A DNA stretch of 64,000 nucleotides from Eublepharis macularius (GCF_028583425.1 NC_072792.1:157672676-157736675), one strand, 5' to 3'. Shown: positions 11,301 through 26,300, counted from the stretch's first letter. Numbers and translations are program-made. Notes: generated by a model not told the origin, from the letters alone.

Positions 11301-14300
11301 TATCACATATAATTCAGAATGAATATACAAAGTCCGTAGAACTCATTCAACATATTTAAAGTGCAAAATGCCAACAGTACTAAAAAGCCGGTAGGTAGGG
11401 AGTAGTGCAAGATGTTTTTCCTTTCACAGTCCCATAGATTAATTTGATACATCAAAAATCGCCGACGGGAATATGCAGGCAATTTTTCATTAACCCGTTT
11501 CGTGAGTAAAAACTCACTTCATCCTGGGCATACAACAATTCGGACTGGACACACTGCAAGCATAAAATTGCATTGTAATAGACAATTACTCATACAACAT
11601 TCCATATTGAACAATACTCAAAATCATACTCACAAGTGCAGTGCTTGCTCAAGACACACTCTCCTACGGCTCATGAAAGGGTGGTATGGACGGACTGATA
11701 CCAAATGAAAAAGGACGCTGTATATATTGCAATGAGGCCGAATTAGTTAATATTCTATATAGATCAATCACAGCTGGAGGAACAAGTGGAAAGACCTCAC
11801 AACTTACGGTGTAGTTGCTAGAAGTCATAGGAAACAAGAACATAATTTCCAAATTCAGTCCATGCGGTGTTAAGGATTTGTTCTTGATTTTGCTATGTAT
11901 GTTGTAATTTGATACAGTCAGAGAAAACGGTATTCTTTTATATTTATTCATTTACTGCATTGCTATATTAACAATTATTACTATACAGTAGAATAACAGA
12001 TTTGCAACTTGGTCTTAATTAATGAGAATGTTTTCCTTTTGAAAGAAGACTGTTTATTGCCTGCCTTTCTCACTGAGGCTCAAGGCGGATTACACAATGC
12101 AAATTGATGCAATCAAATAGCATGAGACATCTTATAAGCAATGCAACGAAAGCAGAAACAATGCAAGAAAAAGTATCAGTCATCTAACAAAGCAGAACAT
12201 GGAATTACAGAAGTAGAAAACTATGTATTAAGAGCAGGATGACACGGATAATTTACTTACCATAAGCTGTGACATAGACCACAGTCCCGGGATGCCAGTT
12301 TAGTGTAGCAGTTAGAGCATTGGACTAGGATCCAGGAGGAAACCACTCTGCCATGGAAGCTTGCTGGGTAACCTTGCTGGGTAACCTTGAGCCAGTGACA
12401 CATTTTCAGCAGGGTTTCAACAGGGTTATTTTAAGGATAAAATGGAATAGAGGAGAATGATGTAAGCCACTCCGAGCTCTCATTGGGGAAAAAGGAAATA
12501 TAAATGAAGTAAGTAAATAAAAAAATGGTTATGGTGCTTAACATCCATAAGCATTACCAGTCTGAGTCTTGCCCTGTGTCATAGCTTACAGGACTGAGGA
12601 TTACAAATGGGAGGTAAGCATTTTACCTGTACCGCTTTTACCATCCTTTCATTTACCGACAGTCTGTGTAGCATAGCCTAAATACATATTCAGTCAATGA
12701 GGGCTTGTTTTCTTAATTTATTTCGTAATTAGTCAAAATTGTTTTGTTTTTTGTAGTTTAGGGCTAAAATATTGCGGTGCTCTTCCACTGGGCTATTTAT
12801 AAGTATATCCTTTGAAGTGTGCTTTTCTGTAAATCCAACTTGTGCACATTCTTCTTCAGAGCCTTGTGATCAATTTAAGACTCCTGTCTTACACAACCGT
12901 CATGAATTGAAGCATTGTTTCATCTTTCTGGGCAAGAAGAAACCCCCGTCTCATTAACTGTATCTCTAAAAACACTGCTAGAGACATTCCAGTTCAGTTG
13001 CAGTCAGTTTTTCTTCTTGGAAGAGGACGTTTTTGTGTGTGTTTGTTTGTGTTTTAAGTTTTCGTTTGGGTTGAATCTTCCGCTCCTTGCATCTTTTGTC
13101 CCTTCACATTGATAGTCATGACCTATTCCCAAGAGTTAGCAGATAGATGTCTTCAGTTTTGGTGATAAACAGTAGGCTATGTTCCTGGCCAATGTTAATA
13201 TTAAATGGTACTGGAATAGACTCTTCAACAGTGCAGCCGATGGTCCTTATGTGCTTTTTATTGAATCATCTCTGCCTGCTTTGATTTGTTCTAGATGAAG
13301 CCTGAGAAAACCCTATTTTGCTTATCTTAATGAAGTTTATTAGCTGTCTTATTACATTTACCATTGTCTATTTGTGGCCTGCAGAGAGGAACATGGATTT
13401 CCCCACCTTCCCATAGCAGCTACACCAATCTACTTGAAAATGCAGTGTTAAAAGACTCTTATAAAATACCAGTACAATAAAATACAGTGCACTGTGGCAC
13501 CAGCACTGCAGCAAAGAGTGGGAATTGGGTAAAATTGCCTTCCTCTGCTCTTGCCTGAGTGCTGGAAGCTTCAAGGCTGAGTTTGCTGCACTTACTCAAG
13601 AGTTAGGGGTCTAGCTAACCACTGGTAAAACTTTGATGGCCCCTATGCCATCACTTCCATTTTGCAGACTGGGAAATAACAGTGCAGTCCTAAGCAGACA
13701 GTTACACCCATCAAAGTCCATTGAAATCAGTTGGCTTAGGAGGGTGTAACTCAGCTTACAAGTTACAAATGCCCTGTAAGGCTGTGAGCTGTTCTTCAGT
13801 AAATCCACTTGATCTGTAGCTATTTTGATTATTCCTTTGTTGATGTCAGGCAAGTGCTAATAGATGTGGGGCTAAGATTAACAGGTTGGTGCTAAGGACC
13901 CTTCTATATCTAAAGAGATACTTAAGAGGGTACTTGCAGATGAGTTATGGTATAATCTATCTCAAAAGTCTTTGATTTTACACCACTGTACTAAATTGAT
14001 TCCTGTGTGTTACACATGGTCATAGTTCTTATGCATTCCAAACATGAGATTAAAGTTATTTTTAGTTTGTTGAATCTGCTGTTGCACACGTGTAATCCTA
14101 CTGTGCTAAATAAAAATAGACCAAGACCATGCCAGCAAGAGTAACTAAAATCTAATTTTTGAGGGGAAAAAACCTCTACTTTGTTTTGTTGTTTTTTGGC
14201 AAAACTTTTATTCAACAATCCATTCTACAGTTGGGCCTGGCCGAGGGACCAGACCCAAAGTTCAACAGTACCAAGACTAGTAGATCACAGTAAACAGTAG

Positions 14301-17300
14301 GAGAGAAGAGATACAACCCCTTGTAGAACACAGAACTGTGAGCGGAACTACAAGTGACAGAAGGCACAGGTTGGACACTTGTCAGCTTCCCTCAAGTTTT
14401 GATGGGAAATGTAGGCAGCTTGGCGGAATGTTGGACAAGTGACAGTTGAAAAGTCCATTGGACAGCAGTCGGAGAGCCAAGCTGCAAGACTAGGATGCCT
14501 ACATTTCCCATCAAAACTTGAGGGAAGCTGACAAGTGTCCAACCTGTGCCTTTTGTCACTTGTAGTTCCGCTTTGTAATAGCTGCTGAGCAGCTCTCCCC
14601 AAATTCAGTCACCAGGGAAAGTGCCCAGCGGCACACAGATCTACTCCCTCCTCACGAATTTCACAGAGGATGTAGAAAAAGGGGCAATTCTCTCCTGTCA
14701 TGCTCTGCTTTGGAGCACCAGAAGTGCATTAATCAAGGCCCATCTTCTAAATCCCCTGGCATTTTTGTAGGAGGGGAAGAGTTGGAGACAACCACAAGTA
14801 TCTGGTTATTGAGCCAAGGCATTATTTGTGGACCCCTGAAAAGCCACATGAAACAACAGAACACAAATACCTTTTTGAGCTGAAATATAGTAATTGGTTA
14901 GATTCTGAACATGGAGCAAAGCATCTCTCCAGCCAGCCAGCATTCCAACTCGTGTGGCAGCCTGTGGTACCCAGAGGAACAGTGCACAAAATCTTAAAGG
15001 CATTAGCTTCTTTTGCAGCGAACACTGGCTGCATAGTAGTTTCATTTAGAAACATGCTCTATATCCCACCCTTCTATAGAAGTACTCCAGGATGTGTAGG
15101 AAGGGTTGGATCCTGTGCAAAATCTCCTCTGATAGAAGGGATTTCTGCCAGTAAAGTAGGACTTCCCTGTCTTCCCCTTCCCATTGCAGCCCCTGAATGC
15201 CCCTCAGTGGTGGTCCTGGGGAGGGGGGGTGTCAGAGTATCCCCTCAGGAACAACATGGGAGGGAGTTGAAAGGGGGTATTGCTCCCTTCCAGTAAGAGC
15301 AGAGTTCTCCTTATGCTAGAACATGCTCTTTCAATATCCCTACTGTTGAAATGCATTCTGGAATGTTTTTCTTTCTGCAAGGATAAATTAGAAATTTGTC
15401 TTAATAAGCTTGTGTAGTGAACTGAGCTCTCTGCCACTTTCAGAAACGGAGGTGATGGTTGTTCCTTTAACTGCTGGGTCTAACCAAGTGTGGATAAACC
15501 ACACGCTCTGCATCACAGTTGCCGTCTGCATCTTCCGAGCTGCATGCATCCTGTGCAACAAATCATTTATCTTTGGCTTAATCTGGCACACAGCAAAAGA
15601 CAATTGTTTACACTTAGAAAAGCTATTGAAGAAAAGATATTGAAGCACTGCCATTATTATGCTAACTAAATTTAGCCACGAGAAAGAAAGGCAATTTACA
15701 GTTAGGAGGTTTTTTTAATGCGAAGGTTAAAATCTATTGAGGTCTTGTTCTCCTTCACAGATTATACTCTTGAGAAAATGGTTTGTGCAAGGACATAGAG
15801 TGAATGAGTACTGCTCTGAATAAAGGGGTCACAATACACGTTTTCTTGTGTGTTCATCTTGAAATACTGTTTTCCTCTTGAGAAAGAACAATCGAGCCAG
15901 TGTGGTGTACTGGCTAGAGTGGCAGACTGGTTTCTGGGTGACGCAGATTCCCTGCTTTGCTGTGGAAACTTGCTGGGTGATCTTGGGCCTTGCACACAAT
16001 CTCGACCCAACCTACCTGACAGAGTTGTTGTGAGGGGGGAAACAGAGGAGAGGAGAATGATGTCAGCTGCTTGGTTCCCCACTGGAGAGAGAGAGCTGGG
16101 GGTATTAACGAAGTAAAAGGAAAAAATAAGTTCAGCCAACCCCTTCCTTTCCTGGAACTTTCTGAGTGAAAAGTCCTTCCCCTGCTGGAGAAAAAAAGAC
16201 AGGAGCTTGGGAATGGCCTTTTTCAGTAGGGAAGAAAAGGTGCAAAGGTTCTGCCCACACTACTTACCTTCAAAAAGGAGCTCCATCTGTGAGCTAGACC
16301 AGAGCATGCTGCTTCTATCCTGATGCGCTTCAGCTTTTTCTGCGTTTGTCACCTCTCTTTCCTTGCTACATTTTCATGATTGCCCATGCAGAGAGCTGCT
16401 GCAGCATCATTGCCAATCAGCACTCTGCTAGTTTGACTGCCATGAGCTCTGCAGGGGGCCTTGGGTAAGCCTCTCAGCCCCAGCTCCCCAGCTGTATTGT
16501 GGGGAGAATAACACTGGCTTCATTCACCTCTCTGCGTGGGCATTAATCTGTCCAGAAGGGCAGTATATTAGCACACTGTTGTTGTTATGTTTATTTTATT
16601 AATTTATTTACTTATAGTCCACCTTTCTCCCTGGGTGTCAAGGTGGATTACTTACAGAGTAAGTCAATACAAACAACAGGATGGACATCCAATGGACCAC
16701 ACAGTAAGATCTGGCTTCTAGGAACCTAGAACCAACCAGAAATATAAACAGGACTGAAGCAAAATGAATGTTGTTAGTTTCTCTAAAGACTGCAGGTGTA
16801 TTTACTGTAGTTTTCTGTTTTTTTCCTCCCCAGTTACAATTACCTCAACTGGAGAAAAAGGTAGGAATCTCTCCCTGTGTATATAAAACATAATTTAAAA
16901 TTTGTTTTTTGTTTTTCTACCTGTCTAGGGAACATATCTGAAGCTTAAGCTCATGTTGCTAAATTGTTCATACAACCTTATGTTTTGAGTCCTGGGATTC
17001 CACTGAGGTAGATATTTCAGCACATAACTGAACAAAACTTCCCCGTTCCACCATTTCCACAGTGCATGTATTTTATTTCCTACTGATCTTTCCCTTTGTC
17101 CTCCCTATTTGTTTTCAAGTATTGCAAGAGTCATTGCTCATTCTTTCTACCTGTTACAATCCTGTAATTATTGGAATGTGAGAATTAAGTGGCGCAGCTA
17201 TGATATATTTTAAAGGAGGCACGTATGGATCAATTTACCTCCTTAGACATGAGAAGCAGGTTAAAGAAATATGTCCCAAAGAGTTAAATTGGCACACCTC

Positions 17301-20300
17301 TCACCATTGGTAAGTTGGAGACCTGGATCTTCATAACTGCTGCAGTTAGATGTAAGGAACAGGATTATGGTTTGTTACTTGGGGAAGCAGAAACGGTCCA
17401 CATGCACTGTCTCCTCCCCAAGTATGTTGTTGTCCTCTTTTGAAAAATCAAGAGGGGAAACCATTCACTTTAGAAAACGGCTACCAGCATCCTCAGAAGG
17501 TGGCTATAGAAATGTACCCATTTTCACTGAGGGTCTGTCACTGATCATTGGTGTGCAGCACCAATGCAGAAATTTGCCTTAATTGATATGCCTTTCTCTT
17601 CAAAATGTCAGCCTTTCTCTAATTATTGCTATTGCATGAATTCCAAACTGATTCAAACACAGTTTTGCAAATTTAACAGCAGTCCCATCAGCAGAAGGAG
17701 CTGTTGAGCACAGATCTTCCCTGATTCTCTCCACCCTACTGTCCTTTCCAAACCAGAAATTTGTTCCTAGTGTTGAAACCTGCGTGAAACAATAGCCATG
17801 AAAATTGGGAGGCTGCTGTGGGAAGGAGGAAAGAAATGGAATCACACACACGTGCGTGCGTGCACCTCTTGTATCAAGTGGAGTTCTGCTGATGGAAAGG
17901 AAAGAACAGCAGTTTCTCCCCCATCCCCCTCCTCACTGCAATTCACCAATCCATAGGAATATTACTCCTCACAGGTCCTGTAACTGTGGGAATAAACTTT
18001 CCCAGGGTCATAAATGGGTGCCAGGAAAAGGGGTGGGGAGAAACTAGGGCAGAGCTGTCATCCTTTTCCTGTATCTAGCTGTATGGGTCTAACTGTCACC
18101 GTTTCCTAAAATCCTGGGAACTCTAGTTTGAGGAGAATGCCGAGAATTGTCTCAAGACAATGAGATCCCTAGTCCCCCATTCACAATTACAAATTCTGAG
18201 GTAATATTTATTGTAGACTAACTCTAGTTTGGATTATGTGCCAAGTGTTCTAATCGCTTCCTTTCTAGTAATGCCTTTATATACTAGTTGGGAGCTTTGC
18301 CAGAGCATGTTTCTGAGTTAAGAATCTACCCCTATTCAAAGTATAGTATTTTCACAATGCAGCAACCCTAATTTTGCCACTTGTGCTTGTTTTGGTCATC
18401 TTAATTATTTTGTTTTTCCTGTTCCGTGCTTTGATGTTGCTAATACCTGGGCTGCTTGGTTCGTTCCTCTCTATTCCATCATGTTTCCTTATATATTTTG
18501 TCTGAATTTTGGCATAATGTTGCCTGTAAAAAGTCTGCCACATCCTGTATGTTAGTGTTTGTCATTTAATAGTGAAGCAACAGAGTAGCGTAGGATTAGG
18601 ATTCTGTGTAAGAGTTAGAGGCTCACATGTGCTTCTTATAAACATGTTATATACAGGATCCTAGGAGTACAATTTCAGAATTCCTGTCTATGGAAGAAGC
18701 AGCTTAAGGCAGGATGTTGCAAGGAAAAGCATATCAATACTGCTACCAAAACAAATTAATCTGGGACTCGCAGATCTGAAGTACTGCCTTTTGCCCTATG
18801 AGCCCACATGCCAATTAAGATGTGTCCAACGGCCATACGCTGTCTGTCCCATTACACCTGTTTGCCAGTTACTGCAGCCCGTGCTTTAGAATGGGTTCCC
18901 ACAGGAGATACCTGAGGCAGCCTTTCTTCTGGCTCTTTGTCGGGCCTGCAAAATATTCTTGTTTTGGTGGGTTTTCTGTTCGAGAGTATTTTGATTGGCC
19001 CAATAAATCTTTTATCTTTTTGGACTTTTATTAACCTGCAGGGCTGATTTTTAAAAGGCATGTTATAAGTTGCAATATATATGATTTATTTTCCTTTTTT
19101 ATTGTAATTTTGAGGATTATCAACTGCATTAAATAATGGAAAGGTAGGGCATACATTTTAAATAAATGAATCTCAATGCTAGAGTCACAAATTTCAAATT
19201 GTTGAGTTCAGATAGTAAATAATTGCCTCAATTAAAGTTAATCTTTGGTTTTTGTTATTGGAGACTTTATTTCTTTTAAACTCTGACATTCAGATTGTAT
19301 GTTTGACAGTGAGCTCAAAATTTAGGTTGGACAATACATCACAGTTGATTACTTTTCCCCTATTTTTAAAAAAAAGAAACTTTTTATAAATTAGCATGTG
19401 CAGTTTCAAAATCAGCACTTAAACATTAGGGTCCATTCTGGTAGCAGCCAGTTTGCTGTAGTAGTTAAGAGCGCGGGACTCTAATCTGGAGAACTGGGTT
19501 TGATTCCCCACTCCTCCGCTTGACTCAGAGCTCTCTCAGCCCCACCCACCTCACAGGGTGATTATTGTTATGGGGATAATAATACATCCTTGTAAACCAC
19601 TCTGAGTGGGCGTTAAGTTGTCCTGAAGGGCGGTATATACATCGAATGTTATTATTTTTGTGAGAGAGAGATAAAAGTGTGGTGATTTATAAAGACAGTC
19701 ACCGGAGGATCCAGTGCATGCAGACTGCCTCTGGATCAGACGAAGCTCCTGTAAGGCTTCCTTCTTTTTCAGCTTGGAAATGTAGGTCAACAGTTCTTCT
19801 TTCGTATGAGAACGCAACAGAAAACATTAAGCATTAGAAAAAGTTTCTCTTGACGCTGTGCAATTATTTTTCTTCTCTCCCCACACTTCTCAGCATTACT
19901 GTGCTGTTCATACCATAGAACTCACTCATTTCTCCTTTGGTTCTAGATGTAATTATTGAGGTAGGTTGCTTCAATTAGCAAGCAACTATTTTGTTCCTGA
20001 GAAGTAGTTTTAATGGAGGAGGTGTTTGAACTTGAAAATCTGTCAGTCATCTCTGTTGCAGTTGTTAAACGTTATTTTCTCTCTTGGCCACACTGATCGT
20101 TCAGTGTAGTGTGACCGCCTCTTGTGTATACTAAGAATGTGTGTACGATGAGTCTCATCCTTTCTCTAAATTCATAGTCAAGTTATGACAGCGTCTGTGC
20201 TTTCTTTCTCTGCTGGAAGTAAATGGGAGCTTGAAATGGTAGCAAAACTTGTCTCTTCAAATGGAAGCTCAAGAGGCAAATTGACATTGTGAAGGCGCCA

Positions 20301-23300
20301 TCTGGCACATGTTCCCTTTTTATCTTTCCATATTGACAGTGATGCAAACAGATTGGAGAGAAATCTCAGAGGAAAACATGTGACAAGAGAGTTGGAAATG
20401 TATAAGAGAAAACAGAAGGAAGCAGGCATATTAGGTTAGAAGCTGATCACTGAAGAATAGGATGCAAATGTGCAGTCTTCAGCAATCACAAAGGGACCAT
20501 AAGTGAAGGGAAGAAACAGCCTGAGTAAAGTACTGTAGAAAAATAGATTGAGCTGAGGTGCCATAGACAGTGTCCTGAATGAAAGAGCTGTTAGCTTATG
20601 CGTATCTATGAAGGCTGTAAAACATGTTAAAGATATTAAAACTTGTAAAATCAGAGTGGGTTCTTTTTTAAACCCTCCAGTTTTCTGTTTGCATGTTAGG
20701 CTTTTTTTAAAAAAGTGCTTAGAAATATAGATTTGCTGCTAAATAGAGCCATTATTATACTGTACAGTAGGGTATTCAAGTTTTTAAAACTGTGTTAGAA
20801 AATGTTACACAGTACAGTTGCATTTTAAGTCTCAATAAAACATGCTAAATCAGATCACACTCTAGTTTTGGCATCAGATCATTTTCCAATTCTAATTTTT
20901 CTGGAAAACCTACATCTCTGTTTATGCCTAATATCAAGCTACATTATAATAGAAATTACCTACCTATCTACCTGATCTCTCTCTCTCTCTCTCTCGCACG
21001 CGCGTGCGCGTGCGTGCGTGCGCAGACACACGCACACAGAGTATTTTATTTCAAAATATAACCTCTGTGTGCCCCCTCCCTTTCAAATATGTGCCAGAAC
21101 GTAGACCAAATACCCAAAATTTCACAGAAGCGAAGACTGGTAGTTAAAGAAATGTTTTCCTGAGTCTTAGGTGGAATGTACATTTGATTGATAATCATGA
21201 TTTGAGCACTTAGAAATTATAAAACATAGAAATATCAGATTATCTAGGTGAGCTCAGTGGGTGATTTTTGAGGCAAAAAAATTCTTGGAGCAGGAATTGA
21301 ATTCCAGTAGTTATTATGATGTCTCATCAATTCCTTATACCCTTTATTCAGCCCTCAATAATTATTATAATGCTTACAAGGCAAATGTTTTTCCCCTGAT
21401 CCATTCTTTGCGTAAGAAAGCAGGGCTACCCCAAACCGTGGTGTTTACTAATCATTGACTAGTGGAGCTCAAACAGTGTGAGCTTCCAAACAGTGGAGCC
21501 CCCTGAGTTTCAGAGCTTCTTAACTGCTTTTGTGTTCTGCCTGCTCAGTGTTCCCATTGTGAGGTGCAGTGGTCTCTGGAGGCAGAATGATGGGTTGAAT
21601 TCAGACTAAAGTGGTAATTTCTGTTGATCCCCCACTTCCTACTGCAAGACTCCCTCTCATGTAATTCCTCAGGCTCCCCTCTCCTGTAATTAATTACCAC
21701 AATTTACAGGCTCGTGTGATGTCTGAATGGAGCCAATGAATTTGACATACAGTTGCTAATTCCAGTTTGACAAATTCCTGGAAATTAGGAAGCAGAACCT
21801 GGGAAGGGCAGAGTTTGATAATGGCAGGGAGCTCAACAGGGATGTGATGTCACAGAGCTGATCCTCTGAAGCTGTCATTTCTCCAGGGGAACTGATCTCT
21901 GTAGTCTGGAAATCTCTTAATTCCAGGAGCACTCCAGGCTCCACCTGGAAGTTGGCAACTCTAGTTTGAAACTGTCATGGATTCATTATCATAAGTATAA
22001 ATGTTGCTTGTACTGTATTAGGTTTGAGAGAATGTAGGGCATTTTAAAAATTGTCTGCTGTTATGGCTGATTTTAACTCTGGCTTCAAATGTAAATAAAT
22101 GTTTTTAATCTGCCTTTCTTAAAACCCTTCCCATTCTAATTACATAGTACTTTATGGACCAAAAGTGGCCACAGTAGCATAATTGTGGTAGTTTATTTCA
22201 TTGATACTCTAAAGCAAACGTAGTTGTGTTTTGCATCCTAAACCATGGCATTTTTGGTTTATCGTTTTTGCTCTTTTTTAGCTGTAATCACTGAAACCTT
22301 ATTTGTATTTTATTTTTATTGCAGTTGTCTACCTTGTGGTTTTTCATCTGTCGTTTGTCATGTTTGTGTGGTCCTATTGGAAGACAATTTTTACATCTCC
22401 CGCCTCCCCTTCCAATGAGGTAAATGTCAGTATTGGCAAAATTGCACCACTCTTGCTATTGAACCACTTTTGTGACTGATGCTTGCTTTAAAAGTACAAT
22501 ATCATTTATTCTTTGTTCCACTTTAGTAACTAACATTGGTATACTGCCTGTGAGGGAGTCGTCAGATTATTTTCTAAAATGACCATAATACTTTGTCTCA
22601 GTATGATTTCATTAATCTGAATGTGAGTTGTTAAGATATTCCAGGTGAAGTATTCCAGTAATACAATGTTCAGGAAGAAGATTTTGAAATTCAATCCTGT
22701 TACTTAAATTTATAAACCTGTTCCTATGGTTCAGCAGGTACTTATTTCTATAAACATCAGTATTTTAACAATTTCCCGTTAGGATTAAAAACCAGTATCA
22801 TACTTGTTTAGAAGTTCTAAAGCCCCAAATAATAAACAGAAGCCATAATTTAATCACAGTTCATGCTGAGAGTATCTGGATGCAAATGTATCATCCTATT
22901 TTAATATCAGTTTGCAAGAATACCCAAGTGAACGTCTCTTGAATGCACAATGAGCTTATTGTGTTGTATTTTTATCTCTCTTTTCTTGGATGCCATGGCT
23001 AGCTGTGTATCTCTTATAACATCTAGTGCACTATCAAGTGAAGAGATAGGTCTGTCACTGAGAAGATCCAAGGAAACTGTGATATAGCCAGTGTACTGTA
23101 GTAGTTAGTTTTAGATAAGGCCTGAGTAGGCTTGGATTCAAATCCCCACTCACTTTAAAACTCACTGGGTGCCCTTGGGCTGGACATTTTCTGTCAGCCT
23201 AACCTAGCTCATAGGGTTGTTGTGAAGATAAAATGGAAGCGGGGAGGAGCCCATCTACCACCCTGAGTTCCTTGGAGTAAACGTAGGATAAAAATGTACT

Positions 23301-26300
23301 AAAATAAACACAAGCAGCCTGCCTGTTCAGTCGAGACAGACTCATACTGGTTGATGCACCCTAATGATAATACATAGCACACGATTACACATGCACGTGC
23401 ACACGCTTCTGCAGTGATGTGCAGAGGATCATTGTGGAGAATCATTGAGTGCTGTATAGCTTGTGGTGTCCAGGAACTCTGAGTTGATTTGACCCTGAAA
23501 AGCACACAGTCATCACCAAGTCACCTTAGTATTGTGCTGAGCAGCATGTACCATGGTCACCCATCCCAACGTGCTAAACATACTCAGCATCAGCTGCTCT
23601 AGAAATAATAATGCAACCCACAAGACTGAGGGCCTTCTCAGTAGTGGCACCAAAACTCTGAAACTCCTTCCCCAGGGAGATTCATCTGACCCCTTCTGTT
23701 GCCGTCTTCTGCCAGTGGGTTGAAGACTTCTTTGTTTTGCTTGGCATTCCATTAATGATCCCCCCTCCCTCCCCAGTGTTTTTAACTGTTGTTTTTACCA
23801 TTTGTGTTTATTTTAAATTCTGCTTTAAAATTGTTTTAATGATGTATTCATGTGTTGGTTTTAATGGCTTTTAGGATGAGATTTTAATTTGTATGTTTTA
23901 ATTTGATAACTGCCTTGGTGGACCTTGAGAGCAGAAAGGCAGGGTAAAAAAATCTTGTTAATAAATAAATAATAAATAAATTCAATTTGGCATGATTTTT
24001 CTTATTTATTAAAAGCATTTTATGCTGTTTTTCCATCCAAGGTGGTAAACAATTAAAACCATTAAAACGAACTTTATAAAACAAAATATATATTATAAAA
24101 ACAATTAAAAACAACAACTAAACAACACATAAACAGGAAGAGGGGTCAGTGAGGGAATGCAGTGCAAAACAGGTAAGTCTTCACTGCTGGCATCAGACAG
24201 TGATAGAGGGGGACAGATGAGTCTCCTTTTCTTGAAAAATATATTTTAAAATATAGCTTATTAAAAATGTGCCTTTAGTGAGAGAGGCAACTTTAACCTG
24301 TTGAAAAACACTACTGTCTTTTAAATATTCAGATTAGAGCAATGCTTCTGGACAGGTTCTTTTGCACAGTGGGACAGGGCTGGTTTTTCTGTCACTGTGG
24401 TATGTTAGGCTGTAGCAAATTTTTTTCAGATGAAAACATTTGTGGTTGATTAAATTACTTGTTACCAGAAAAAGGCAGTAGAAATGGAAGAATATTGAAT
24501 AGTCAGGGTTAAGTTGACTTTGCTTCCCCCCAAAAATCATAGTTTGCATCCACTCAAATCTTGTGATCCTTATTGTGGCAACTTTCCTCCCTCATCTCAG
24601 TTGCATCAGCACTTGGGCCTGGGCTCTTGCAACAAGTCCTATAATTTTGCTTCCTTCAGTCAGTTCCACCCTGAGTGGGAAACTGCTTTTTAATAAAACT
24701 GAACTATTCAGGACTGAGGGCTTTTTTTATGCAGATAGGAGGGCTGTACTGTAAAGAAATGGTTCAGAAAGATGCTTTGGTAAAGGGATAGGGAGTAGAC
24801 TACTGTCTGTCTCCATCGAGACCAGGGCCCTGTGAGACTTATTATAGTTTTGCCGGGCCTGTAAGACGGAGATGTTCCTCTAGGCTTATGGCAGTGGTTG
24901 AGGTCTGGGCGGGCTACCTGGTCTGCCTCTCTGCTGTGGCCTTGGCCCATTGTTATCTGAAGCATCTATGACCTGCCTGCCCTACCCCCCACCCCGATTG
25001 CTGAAGAGGTGTATAGTCTTAACATCTTTGCTCCTGTTGGATATGGTTTAATGTTTGGATATGGTTTTTAATTGATTTTTATACTTTGTATTTTTACTGT
25101 ATTTATTGTTGTTGTAGTTTAATAATGTTGTTACCCACCCTGAACCCATTCGCAGGGAGAGCAGGTTAGAAATTAAATGAATTAAATTAAATGAATTAAG
25201 CAAGTATACTTCTCCTAAGTAATTTCTGCATAGTTTAATATGCCATATTAATCAGTTATGCTTTATTTCAACATTGTTTTAGTTCTGTATCAGATTTCTG
25301 CTTGTTTTCAAATTTTATGCTACCCAACCCCTATTGCACTGTTTCTTGGATGTCCCAGCCATAGATCATATTGACTTACATAAACCACCTTGAGTCTCAG
25401 TGAGAAAGCTGGACTGTAAATAATGTAAACAAATAAATGAATCTGGATACCCTCCACCTACAAATGAGAACAGGACAGCGGACTTACTATGAGTGTTCCT
25501 AGCGCTTGGAGTGTTCTTGCCCCACCCACTGTTCCAAGAGGGCTACTTCGTGTAACAAATAAATTTCTTGGACTAATACCTGAGTGGCATCTAATATTTT
25601 CCCAGTCTGATTCTATTTTTCCTATTGGCCTTGTAAGCAAATGCAATCTAAGTATTTTTGAAATGAGAAAATTTAAGCAGAAATAAACCATTGCTGTCCC
25701 TCACCTCCCACCCACAGAAACATTTTAGAAATGGGTAATTTGGGCTGCCACTTAGAGCTGTTCTTTTTACTGCTAAATTGTAAATTTTTATTGTTTTAAA
25801 TGGTAATTTTAATGTAGGTTCAAATTATGTTGTTATCCACTTGGAGCCCACTTGCGGAGAAAGTGGACTATAAGTTAAATAAATAAAAATAATAAATAAA
25901 ATACATCTTGTATTAACATTTAACACAGAACAAAATCCATATTGTGGCACCTTAAGGATTAACCAGTTTTATTCTGGCATAAGCTTTGCTCCTTGCTTTG
26001 AAAATCCTTTTTCTTAGATAAGGTTGCTTTAGAGCAAATTTGTCCTGGAGTTGACTATCAGACACATAATGTAAACTTTTTCAGTGTAGTGGAATATATT
26101 TTCAATTCAATGAAAATGCAGTTCTTGTGCAATGTGGCATCCTGTGACACAAGTGTTACAGTGTTAAAAAGAATCCCAGCACATGGTGTTTGTGTGAAGC
26201 CTTGGAAGGCACAAAGAGAAACAAAGGAGCTCTTTTATGCAATTTAATCAAAAGGCATTTTTAACCTTGCCTAAAATATTCTTAGTTTTTCCTTGTTTTA

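Larger units (their letters stand above)
2308..16833 (+). other. ZDHHC20 intron 1
   Basis: A 14.5 kb intron, the most repeat-rich in the gene. It holds a CR1 copy, several SINEs, a nested LINE/SINE, a Penelope-like fragment and MITEs, listed separately. I see no recognisable element in 2308-4297, 5440-6149, 6411-7839, 8695-9239, 9391-11177, 12521-13680 or 14575-15894. A weak copy of the short foldback repeat may lie at about 7548-7620. The frames around 14826-15654 show no known protein. Confidence 0.85.
16861..22324 (+). other. ZDHHC20 intron 2
   Basis: Contains the SINE at 19447, the TC/CG microsatellite at 20976 and the MITE at 21750. A short diverged hAT-like piece may lie at about 18085-18200 and a LINE tail at about 19060-19160. 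I recognise nothing in the rest (16861-18084, 18201-19059, 19661-20975, 21025-21749). Confidence 0.85.

Noticed and set aside
14826-15296. 156-residue plus-strand frame in ZDHHC20 intron 1
   Set aside because: No recognisable domain, no promoter or splice context, and flanked by repeats.
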